Positions 6,701 through 11,826 of a stretch of 11,826 nt of DNA are shown piece after piece; position 1 is the first letter of the stretch, and the number at the start of each line of letters is the position of its first letter. This DNA comes from CAYFSC01 sp964345695. GTDB lineage: Bacteria; Bacteroidota; Rhodothermia; Rhodothermales; Salinibacteraceae. The translations under genes and the position numbers were made by a program. Below the pieces are notes generated by a model that made no database searches, was not told the origin of the DNA, and was given only the letters and a program-made list of their open reading frames with translations. Where the stretch lies: NCBI GenBank assembly GCA_964345695.1, contig CAYFSC010000096.1:1-11826 (forward strand), given 5' to 3'.

Positions 6701-8734
6701 CGCACCGGCCGGTTCACCGTGCAGCCGGGGGCTGAGGGCGACGGATGGCTCCAGCAGGATCGCCTCTTTGCCGCAAACGACAATCGCCGCCTCGTCCGCG
6801 AAAGCCGGGCGTGGGCGTTCGAGACGTTCCCGGTCACCGTCACCACCAACGCCAACCGCGGGCAGGCGTCGAGCGTGAACGCGTTCAACGTCAATGGCAC
6901 AGCCAACTACGAGTATCTGCAGTTCGGCTTCGGCATCCTCGTCATCAACGGCACAACGGGCCGCGTGCGCGACAGCGACTCGTTCCCGACCTACGACCTC
7001 GCGGATCAGTTCGAGGACGACGTCGGGGATCAGCAGGATGCCGTCGACGCGATGCGCACGTTCCTCGACGACGTCGCGCAGGAGGGCGACTTTGTTTTTG
7101 TGCGCACGCGCCATCTGGCCCGGCGGAGCGCGCCGCAAATTCCCGCCGAGGTGAAGGCACTGCTTCGCACCCTGGGGTCCACCCCGGTGGCCTCCGCCCC
7201 CCATTCGCAGGCCATCGATACGCTCACGTACAACCACGTCTGGGCGATGAAGGCGCGCAAGGGATCTCCGGACGTGACCGTCGAGCGCGTGTCCCCGCCG
7301 TCGGAAGCCGACGAGGTGAATGAGATCGTTCTCGACAACCGCCTGACGCTCACGTTCCCCTATGGCGAAACCACGACGCCGCTCATCGGCCCCGCCAGTG
7401 CGTGGTCGTCGCTGCGCTGGACCGCCGCCGCGTCCAGCCCGAGCGATCGCCTGAACATCGACGTGCTGGCACGGGACTCGACGGTGCTCGTCGACAACCT
7501 GAACACTCTCTCTGGCGAGGCGGCACTCGAGCAGATCGACGCGGCCGAGTACCCCTATCTGCGCCTCCGTGCGTCGCTTACGGACTCGACCGAGCGCATG
7601 CCCCCACAGCTCGAACGGTGGAGCGTGTCGTACACCGGCGTGCCGGAACTGGCACTCGACCCCGCTGCCCTGCAGGCCTCGGTCCCCGACACGGTCCAGC
7701 AGGGCGAGTCGGTCTCCGTGGCGGTACCGGTGGTCAACCTCGGTGCCATCGCAAGCGGCCCCGTGCGCGTCCGCTACGCGCTCACCGACGCGGCGAACAC
7801 CACGACGACACTCGGCGTCGACACGCTCTCCGCGCTGGCCCCGGGCGAGGAGGCCACGAGCCAACTGGAACTGCAAACTGCCAACCGCCCCGGCGCCAAC
7901 CTGCTGAACGTGACCGCCGAGAGCGATGGGCCGCCGGAGCGGCTGTCGTCGAACAACACGGCCGTGCGCAACTTCGCCGTGCGGCGCGACCAGTCCCCGC
8001 CCTCCGTCGAGATCCTGGTGAACGGACGCGACCTGCCGCCCGCCCCCGATCCGATCTCCAACCTGCAGGACCCGCGCCTCCCGTTCGTGTCGGCCACCCC
8101 GTCGTTCGAGATCCTCGTCAGCGACGACAACCCGAACTTCCGTCTGCGCGACACCAGCGTGGTGCGGGTCTTCCTGAAGGGCGGCCTCCCCCAGCGCGGC
8201 CCGACCATTGGCTCGCCCTTCCGTCAGATCCCCTTCTCAAGCCCCGAGTTGGAGTTCCGCCCCGCCTCCTCGGACGGCGAGAACGAAGCGCGCGTGCTCT
8301 TCGAGCCCACGTTTTCCGAGACCGACTCGACCTACACCCTCAAGGTGGAAGCCGAGGACGCACAGGGCAACGAGCTGGAGCCGCTGCAGTCGACGTTCCG
8401 CGTGCAGCAAGAGCAGGTCATCACCGATGTGTATCCATACCCCAACCCGATGCACACGCACACGACCTTCGCCTTCCGCGTACAGGGGGGAACGAACGAG
8501 ATGCTGCGCGACTTCCGGCTGCGCATTTACACGCTTTCGGGCCGGCTTGTGCGGGAGCTGGACGCGAGCCATCTGGAGCGCCCGCTCAGCGTCGGGTGGA
8601 ACCTGCTGCCGTGGAACGGGCGCGACGAGGACGGCGACCGGGTGGCCACCGGCGTCTACCTGTACCGCGTCAACGTCGAAGGCTCCGAGAACACGTTTGA
8701 GGGCGACGTGGAGAAAATCGCGGTGATCCGGTGA
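3713..8734 (+). CDS. PorU/PorU2-type C25 cysteine peptidase with ILEI-like and C-terminal sorting domains (5' partial)
   Basis: This is a large exported protein of the family that includes the T9SS sortase PorU and PorU2. The frame is open from the gap and starts inside a signal peptide (VACLGLLVGLYVPPAAAQS), so the start codon lies in the gap; the GTG at 3824 is internal. After it comes the PorU-like opening VRIAVTQDGVYRV. The peptidase C25 (gingipain-like) domain spans about 4940-6085. Its putative catalytic His is in YFGHS (5645-5647) and its Cys in LACRTG (5735-5737). Then follow a CARDB-like domain (about 6094-6430), a fibronectin-III-like segment (6436-6720), an ILEI/FAM3-like domain (about 6745-7220), a discoidin-like beta region (7340-7650), a second CARDB-like domain (7650-7980), an Ig-like stretch, and a FlgD-like/T9SS sorting tail (8425-8731) with YPNPM, IYTLSGRLVREL and VATGVYLYRV. 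Known PorU cleaves cargo sorting signals and links cargo to A-LPS. Whether this copy is the sortase itself or a surface-displayed PorU2 relative is unclear. Confidence 0.87.
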   Translation, partial: VACLGLLVGLYVPPAAAQSGDYDPSWYDPEAPHVRIAVTQDGVYRVPGQQLRGALPDGASLPSIDPSTLRLLENGQEIPLHLSGTDDGTLDASDALTFVGHRNRGTDERWAYNGNVSRQSSSFRSLYTDTTYYWLTWGGADGRRYDTPSVGAGTTVTAVQDTVHDERDLFYYFGRPFENSNATYTESEGYYWFKFRHNDTQPIAFEHRLDVSRRAATGTELQLRVRLDSETNSCHRVEVEAELQQGGDVAFESLGEVEWSGFERQTFTASVVQERIPEDGLQLRLTSRNDAFSLSGCGDPASRPNFVLLDFIEATYTRSLAAQNDAQHFRAPSAQATTFELSGYTEGPVTLYNATDGRRYAATPNGGIARIPAVPSADAELWAVGPNGTRAPAVVLPDASSTWSVPSAHNADYLILTTAALLPSAQRLADYRRSHDGYQVEIALLQDVFDEFDYGRPTPIAIRRFVRATQQWETAPAFLSIFGDAQFPIVTGDIDEVRPEWSVPSFGFSPSDGWFAMQTGGPNDFSEVLAIGRIPVRSVAQGDLFLEKLQRYESSDLDVWQKRMLLLAGGTNTSEQNRLQFYSNRWGAIMADTTAAVNGETVRTHTGADTLQYYKQSTSALDASFQDSLSADLQRGSGWLNYFGHSAALTWEIVTDPPSEFNNAGTLPIVTSLACRTGSFAGGRFEEKNLPSLGEQLVVGTVDANGTPRQGSRNGAIAHFGESALGNLLPSAQINDELVERVFVDTVRVLGEAVRLAKADIAQQFRNVSLYEKHLLQYGLLGDPATNIAIPAKPDLHVASDLIAIEPTSPTPSQDLTVSVRVQNHGLIPSDSVDVTLTWERPDGASVQRSRRLPRVRLEERRSFTFSLDQRALGTNTFRVRVDPSNAFAEADETNNVAERSQVVFGTGVDLISPTDLGTVPSTSPALTVSVRRQTQEAAPVTVQLDSVPDFSSPALQEAQVDVEGVRGTWQPPAPLEDGTTYFWRARLADADRTTWRTGRFTVQPGAEGDGWLQQDRLFAANDNRRLVRESRAWAFETFPVTVTTNANRGQASSVNAFNVNGTANYEYLQFGFGILVINGTTGRVRDSDSFPTYDLADQFEDDVGDQQDAVDAMRTFLDDVAQEGDFVFVRTRHLARRSAPQIPAEVKALLRTLGSTPVASAPHSQAIDTLTYNHVWAMKARKGSPDVTVERVSPPSEADEVNEIVLDNRLTLTFPYGETTTPLIGPASAWSSLRWTAAASSPSDRLNIDVLARDSTVLVDNLNTLSGEAALEQIDAAEYPYLRLRASLTDSTERMPPQLERWSVSYTGVPELALDPAALQASVPDTVQQGESVSVAVPVVNLGAIASGPVRVRYALTDAANTTTTLGVDTLSALAPGEEATSQLELQTANRPGANLLNVTAESDGPPERLSSNNTAVRNFAVRRDQSPPSVEILVNGRDLPPAPDPISNLQDPRLPFVSATPSFEILVSDDNPNFRLRDTSVVRVFLKGGLPQRGPTIGSPFRQIPFSSPELEFRPASSDGENEARVLFEPTFSETDSTYTLKVEAEDAQGNELEPLQSTFRVQQEQVITDVYPYPNPMHTHTTFAFRVQGGTNEMLRDFRLRIYTLSGRLVRELDASHLERPLSVGWNLLPWNGRDEDGDRVATGVYLYRVNVEGSENTFEGDVEKIAVIR

Positions 8735-8757
8735 CCAAATTCTGGGACAGAATTTGG
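8735..8757 (+). terminator. Perfect 10-bp hairpin directly after the C25 peptidase stop
   Basis: CCAAATTCTG (8735-8744) and CAGAATTTGG (8748-8757) pair over 10 bases with a three-base loop, GGA. The stem begins on the base after the TGA stop (8732-8734). Placement suggests a transcription end or 3' stabiliser for the peptidase mRNA. The stem is AT-rich in its middle and is followed by GGATGTAGG rather than a T-run, so it is not a classic intrinsic terminator. Confidence 0.55.
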
Positions 8758-8788
8758 GGATGTAGGGATGTAGGTGTGGATGTATGGA
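8757..8788. repeat. Octamer array, left arm of the convergent spacer
   Basis: Four exact eight-base steps: GGGATGTA twice (8757-8764, 8765-8772), then GGTGTGGA (8773-8780) and TGTATGGA (8781-8788). The last two units are close to the reverse complement of the octamers at 8908-8931: over 18 bases, 8773-8790 matches the complement of 8914-8931 at 15 positions. The first base is shared with the peptidase hairpin. Confidence 0.6.
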
Positions 8789-8834
8789 AGTCTCGGGGGT
8801 GTCGGCCGCCGTAGAGAAATGGAAGAGCGGAGGA

Positions 8835-8888
8835 CACGGAGTGAGCATTCGGCTCAATGCCCTTTTCCCACGCCACTGTCCCTCCGTG
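8835..8888. other. Foldable centre of the spacer between convergent genes
   Basis: CACGGAG (8835-8841) pairs with CTCCGTG (8882-8888). Between them TGAGC (8842-8846) and GCTCA (8852-8856) form a small stem with a five-base loop. Outside them GGGGTGT (8796-8802) pairs with ACACCCC (8901-8907), and the octamer arrays pair further out. The arms are nested in the right order, so the whole 8773-8931 segment could fold as one long imperfect hairpin. No coding region is supported here. Confidence 0.4.
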
Positions 8889-8907
8889 CTTCCAGAACGT
8901 ACACCCC

Positions 8908-8931
8908 TCCACACGTCCATCCTTCCACACC
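8908..8931. repeat. Octamer array, right arm of the convergent spacer
   Basis: Three exact eight-base units begin with TCC: TCCACACG (8908-8915), TCCATCCT (8916-8923) and TCCACACC (8924-8931). They are an inverted, diverged counterpart of the units at 8773-8788. The array ends 24 bases beyond the sulfotransferase stop codon. Confidence 0.55.
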
Positions 8932-8954
8932 CCAACGACGCGTGCGGAGTTGGG
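8931..8954 (-). terminator. Inverted repeat just past the sulfotransferase stop
   Basis: CCCAAC (8931-8936) and GTTGGG (8949-8954) are perfect arms with a 12-base GC-rich loop, lying immediately downstream of the TGA of the - strand sulfotransferase (8956-8958). The position fits a transcript end, but there is no T-run and the stem is only 6 bp. Confidence 0.3.
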
Positions 8955-8955
8955 A

Positions 8956-9771
8956 TCACACGGTCCACGCCGCGAAGTCGCGTCCGGTCCACGCGCGGAG
9001 CGCCTCCACATCTGGGCGGAAGACGGCCTCCAGATGCGTTCGGACGGCCGGCGAAACGACTGGACGCGGCACCCGCTCGCCGGGCAGCCAGTCCAGTGGC
9101 AGATGCGGGCGGAGACGATCCTTCCACCGCTGGGGCACCTGGTGTGACAGCCATCGCACCCACCCGCTCCGTTTCTTCTTCGCCGCCGCGACGTTGAACT
9201 GCCGTTCGGTTCGTTGATTGCGGAAGGTGTCATCGACCCCAAGGAAGCGGTAGATCGTTTGTAGCGTCGCTGCAGGTTCCTCCTTCAGCGCCTCGCTCGG
9301 CAGAACGAGGATCTGCTCCTCGGCAAAGCAATCACGGTAGGGACGAAGCTGCCAGTGGTAGCAGCTGGTGCGGACGTAGTTGCTCGTCTCGGGGTTGGCC
9401 ACGGCAGCCTCGAACGACCGATCCTCTCGGTCCTGCATCCGCGCCCCGACGTAGTGCGAGACGGTCCGCTCGATGGGGTCGCGCACGAGATAGATGAGCT
9501 TCACGTCCGGGCACACCGACGCGATGCGCGCCGGCACGCCGTCGAAGAGATGCCGCTTCGTGTAATTGGGTGCACACTCGCCCCGCATCGGCGCCTCCGG
9601 AAAGAGCGACGCATACCCCTCGCGCCCCCGTTCCCCGTTTCCGGGGTCATCGAGGAAGAAATCCGTTTCCTTCCGCACCGACATCCCGATCTCCGGGTGC
9701 TCGTCGAGGTAGTAGTACAGGCTCGTCGTCCCGCCCTTCATGGCCCCGATGACGAGGAACGTGGGGAGCAT
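8956..9771 (-). CDS. PAPS-dependent sulfotransferase (sulfotransfer_1 family)
   Basis: This 271-residue enzyme is predicted to move a sulfate group from PAPS (3'-phosphoadenylyl sulfate) to a carbohydrate or similar acceptor. The 5'-phosphosulfate loop is at the very N-terminus, IGAMKGGTTSLYYYLDEHPE (residues 8-27), with K12. VRKETDFF (32-39) matches the KE-x-x-FF motif of heparan-sulfate-type sulfotransferases, in which the Glu is the catalytic base. The 3'-phosphate site is YLVRDPIERTVSHY (94-107), with R97 and S105. Length is normal for bacterial members. The ATG at 9771 sets the loop at the usual distance from the start. It lacks a signal peptide and should act in the cytoplasm or at the membrane face. 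Proximity to dehydratase and glycosyltransferase genes suggests a surface glycan as substrate; this is inference. It is transcribed in the same direction as the VWA gene, 89 bases downstream of it. Confidence 0.9.
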   Translation of the reverse strand: MLPTFLVIGAMKGGTTSLYYYLDEHPEIGMSVRKETDFFLDDPGNGERGREGYASLFPEAPMRGECAPNYTKRHLFDGVPARIASVCPDVKLIYLVRDPIERTVSHYVGARMQDREDRSFEAAVANPETSNYVRTSCYHWQLRPYRDCFAEEQILVLPSEALKEEPAATLQTIYRFLGVDDTFRNQRTERQFNVAAAKKKRSGWVRWLSHQVPQRWKDRLRPHLPLDWLPGERVPRPVVSPAVRTHLEAVFRPDVEALRAWTGRDFAAWTV

Positions 9772-9848
9772 GGCGTCTGCGTTTCAAACAAGAGCGTACC
9801 GGTCTACATGTCCGCTGAGTTGGACGCACACCATCTCGCAGAATCAAA

Positions 9849-9887
9849 ACGTTCCAACGTTCAACGTTCAGACGTTGCAACGTCCAG
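9849..9887. repeat. ACGTT-type near-tandem array overlapping the VWA stop codon
   Basis: Five units starting with ACGT lie end to end at 9849, 9857, 9864, 9872 and 9880, with lengths 8, 7, 8, 8 and 8. The consensus is ACGTTCA plus one variable base; the last unit reads ACGTCCAG. The array straddles the VWA stop codon (9861-9863, read on the - strand), so the final residues of that protein, ending VATSER, are encoded by it. AACGTT is self-complementary, so the RNA could form several alternative small hairpins. Confidence 0.6.
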
Positions 9888-11744
9888 TCCTCGCGTGTCC
9901 TCGACCAGCGCGATGAATCCGGCGCGGGTGGCGCGGGGATCGTCGCCGCGTCCGCGTTCGGCGAGGCGGCGCACGCCGTCGAGCGTGAGCGTGCCCTTGT
10001 ACTCCGAGTCGCGGAGCAGCATGCCGTACCCGGCAACGGCCGCGGCAAAGTGGAAGTCCGTCGACACCTCGTCGTCGAGCACGTCGCGGGACAGCGGATG
10101 TTCGAGGAGCTGGCTCGTGTCCCCATCCGGCTCCTTGTAGCGGAGCTTCAGCGTCATCAGTTCGTCGGACGCCGCCGCGTCGTCGGAGGGTCGCGTCTCC
10201 TGATATTTCAGTTCGCCCGTCGTGGGGATCTCGACATCCGTCTCCACCCCGCGCCGCACCACCTCGTAGAGGGCCGTGACGCTGTGTCCGGCGCCGAGCT
10301 CGCCGGCGTCGGTGCTGTCGTCGGCGAACTCTTCATCCTCCAGCGTGCGGTTCACGTACCCGATGAGCCGGTACGCACGCACTTCCGCTGGATTGAACTC
10401 GACCTGCACCTTCACGTCCTTCGCGATCGTGTGGAGCGTCGAGCCCAGCTCTTCGACGAGCACGCGCCGCGCCTCGGAGGCGGAGTCGATGTAGTAGTAG
10501 TTGCCGTTGCCGTGGTTGGCGAGCGTCTCCATCTTGTTGTCCTTCAGGTTGCCCGTGCCGAAGCCGAGCACGGTGAGCGCGGTCCCGCCGTCGCGCTTCT
10601 TCTCCACGAGCCGCTGCAGCGCGCCGTCGCTGGAGACGCCGACGTTGAAGTCGCCGTCGGTGGCCAGAATGACGCGGTTGATGCCGTCCTCGATGAAGTG
10701 CTCCTCGGCGACGGCGTACGCCTGCCGGATGCCGGCCGCGCCCGCCGTGGAGCCGCCCGCCTGCAGCCGCTCGATGGCCTGCTTGATGGAGTCGGTCTCG
10801 CTGCCGGGCGTCGAGTCCAGCACGAGCCCCGACGATCCGGCGTAGACGACCATCGCGACGCGATCTTCGGGCCGCAGCTGGTCGGCCAGCATGCGGAAGC
10901 CGCGCTTCAGGAGGGGCAGCTTGGCCCGCGACCGCATCGAGCCGGAGACGTCGACCAGGAAGACGAGGTTGCTCGGCGGACGCTCCTCCACCGGGATGCG
11001 GCGGCCCTGCAATCCAACGTGCACGAGGTCGTGGGTCTCCCGCCACGGCGCGGGGCCGGCCTCCATGGTAACCGCGAACGGGTGCGGGTCCTCGGCCGTC
11101 GGCGCCGGGTAGTCGTACTGGAAGTAGTTCAAGAGCTCCTCGATGCGCACCGCGTCCTTCGGCGGGCGCTCGCCGTCGCGGACGAAGCGCCGGACGTTCG
11201 TGTACGAGGCGCCGTCCACGTCGATCGCAAACGTCGACAGCGGGTGGTCGGCGACGGCCCGAAAGTCGTGCGTCTCGATCGGCGCGTAGTCCTCCGTGTT
11301 CCCGTGCGGCGGACGGTGCGGCGGATGGTGCGCCGGTCTTCGCACGGCCCCCGACGCATCCAGTGACCTGCGCGCCTCCATCTGCGGCTGCACGGATGGC
11401 TGCGGCTGCGGCTGCAGGCGGAGCGTCACCCGAACCGTGTCTCCGGCCGCCACGCGAACCGACTGGGTCGCCTGCCGGTAGCCCGGCGCGCGCACCCCGA
11501 GCGTGTGCTGCCCGGGCGGAACCGATTCGAGCCGGAACGTGCCCTGCCGGTCCGTGGTGGCACGCTTCGAAAGGCCCTCCACACGGACTTGCGCGCCACG
11601 AACGGGCTGCCCGCGCTGGGCGTCCGTGACCGTCCCGACGATCGTGCCACGCAGATCGCGGTCGTCTTCAGCGCTCGATGCGTCGAACGAAACGGTGGCG
11701 GTGAGAAGCAAGAGAAAAACACTGATCCCGGCGAAATAGCGCAT
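9861..11744 (-). CDS. Secreted VWA-domain protein, YfbK type, with carboxypeptidase-regulatory-like N-terminus
   Basis: This 627-residue exported protein probably acts as a binding or scaffold factor in the envelope; the precise role of this family is unknown. MRYFAGISVFLLLLTATVSF is a signal peptide with a likely cut after ASSA (residue 25) and no lipobox Cys. A CarboxypepD_reg-like beta sandwich follows (about 32-109, GTIVGTVTDAQRGQPVRGA). Next is a Q/P- and H/P-rich linker (about 110-150), then the YfbK-type N-terminal domain (YAPIETHDFRAVADHPLSTF onward). The VWA domain spans about 260-430, with metal site DVSGSM at 265-270 (bases 10952-10935) and later TAGAAG and ATDGDFN. The C-terminal YfbK/DUF3520-like domain ends with DFHFAAAVAGYGMLLR. 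All metal-site residues look intact. The ATG at 11744 is preferred because the signal peptide follows it directly; the ATG at 11792 would add 16 residues and sits inside a palindrome, though a GAGGGA lies 12 bases before it. Confidence 0.88.
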   Translation of the reverse strand: MRYFAGISVFLLLLTATVSFDASSAEDDRDLRGTIVGTVTDAQRGQPVRGAQVRVEGLSKRATTDRQGTFRLESVPPGQHTLGVRAPGYRQATQSVRVAAGDTVRVTLRLQPQPQPSVQPQMEARRSLDASGAVRRPAHHPPHRPPHGNTEDYAPIETHDFRAVADHPLSTFAIDVDGASYTNVRRFVRDGERPPKDAVRIEELLNYFQYDYPAPTAEDPHPFAVTMEAGPAPWRETHDLVHVGLQGRRIPVEERPPSNLVFLVDVSGSMRSRAKLPLLKRGFRMLADQLRPEDRVAMVVYAGSSGLVLDSTPGSETDSIKQAIERLQAGGSTAGAAGIRQAYAVAEEHFIEDGINRVILATDGDFNVGVSSDGALQRLVEKKRDGGTALTVLGFGTGNLKDNKMETLANHGNGNYYYIDSASEARRVLVEELGSTLHTIAKDVKVQVEFNPAEVRAYRLIGYVNRTLEDEEFADDSTDAGELGAGHSVTALYEVVRRGVETDVEIPTTGELKYQETRPSDDAAASDELMTLKLRYKEPDGDTSQLLEHPLSRDVLDDEVSTDFHFAAAVAGYGMLLRDSEYKGTLTLDGVRRLAERGRGDDPRATRAGFIALVEDTRGLDVATSER

Positions 11745-11783
11745 GGCGGACGTGGCGGTTGCGAGCGGAGACGTGCAGAGCGT

Positions 11784-11800
11784 GTTCACCATTTGTGAAC
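11784..11800. promoter_or_regulatory. Palindrome upstream of the VWA gene, possible operator
   Basis: GTTCAC (11784-11789) and GTGAAC (11795-11800) are perfect inverted arms around a five-base spacer, giving a 17-base dyad of the size bound by a dimeric repressor. It lies 40 bases before the preferred VWA start at 11744 and covers the alternative ATG at 11792-11790. No regulator gene is visible in the window to pair it with. Confidence 0.35.
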
Positions 11801-11826
11801 GAAGTCCCTCGCCGAGTTATTGCCCG

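Noticed and set aside
4910..7876. Opposite-strand open frame of 988 codons inside the C25 peptidase gene
   Set aside because: It is long only because high GC at third positions suppresses stops. The + frame has recognisable C25, CARDB and FlgD-like motifs over the same bases, while the reverse translation shows none.
8774..9217. + strand open frames in the convergent spacer and sulfotransferase region
   Set aside because: They are shadows of the sulfotransferase gene extended into repeat sequence, with no motif.
10050..11366. + strand open frame of 438 codons across the VWA gene
   Set aside because: Its translation is a Val/Arg/Asp-rich shadow. The - strand frame has intact VWA metal-site motifs.

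Overview
The window is GC-rich, with coding stretches near 70% G+C by eye. It carries a type IX secretion (T9SS) sortase-like protein with a C-terminal FlgD-like sorting tail. Start codons lack good Shine-Dalgarno sequences and the long proteins are rich in Asp and Glu. Together this points to Bacteroidota in the broad sense, most likely a halophilic member of the Rhodothermota (Salinibacter-like). The genus-level guess is inference from composition and gene content, not from a marker gene.

Layout. Five genes lie on the + strand. The first is a membrane-bound nucleotide-sugar dehydratase/epimerase (248-1804). A short, lower-GC toxin-antitoxin pair follows (DUF433 antitoxin 1873-2097; DUF5615 PIN-like toxin 2081-2404, overlapping by 17 bases). 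Next is a GT4-type glycosyltransferase (2500-3610) whose 3' end is lost in a 100-base assembly gap (3611-3710). After the gap comes a very large PorU/PorU2-type C25 cysteine peptidase (3713-8734) whose initiation codon is also lost in the gap. Two genes converge on these from the - strand: a PAPS-dependent sulfotransferase (9771-8956) and a secreted YfbK-type von Willebrand factor A protein (11744-9861).

How the genes fit together. The dehydratase, glycosyltransferase and sulfotransferase are all activities used to build a modified surface glycan. The C25 protein belongs to the family that processes T9SS cargo, and in Porphyromonas gingivalis the PorU sortase attaches cargo to a lipopolysaccharide (A-LPS). 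A link between glycan synthesis and T9SS surface display is therefore a reasonable inference, but nothing in the sequence proves it. The toxin-antitoxin pair looks like a later insertion. The VWA protein is probably an independent envelope gene.

The most unusual non-coding signal is that nearly every gene boundary carries its own short near-tandem array of 7-8 base units, with a different unit at each place (186-213, 2461-2495, 8757-8788, 8908-8931, 9849-9887). The arrays at 8757-8788 and 8908-8931 are inverted relative to each other and bracket a strongly foldable 221-base spacer between the convergent genes. The other two notable points are an ILEI/FAM3-like domain inside the C25 peptidase, and a dehydratase that seems to have lost the CoA-binding-like Rossmann domain normally found between its membrane and catalytic parts.
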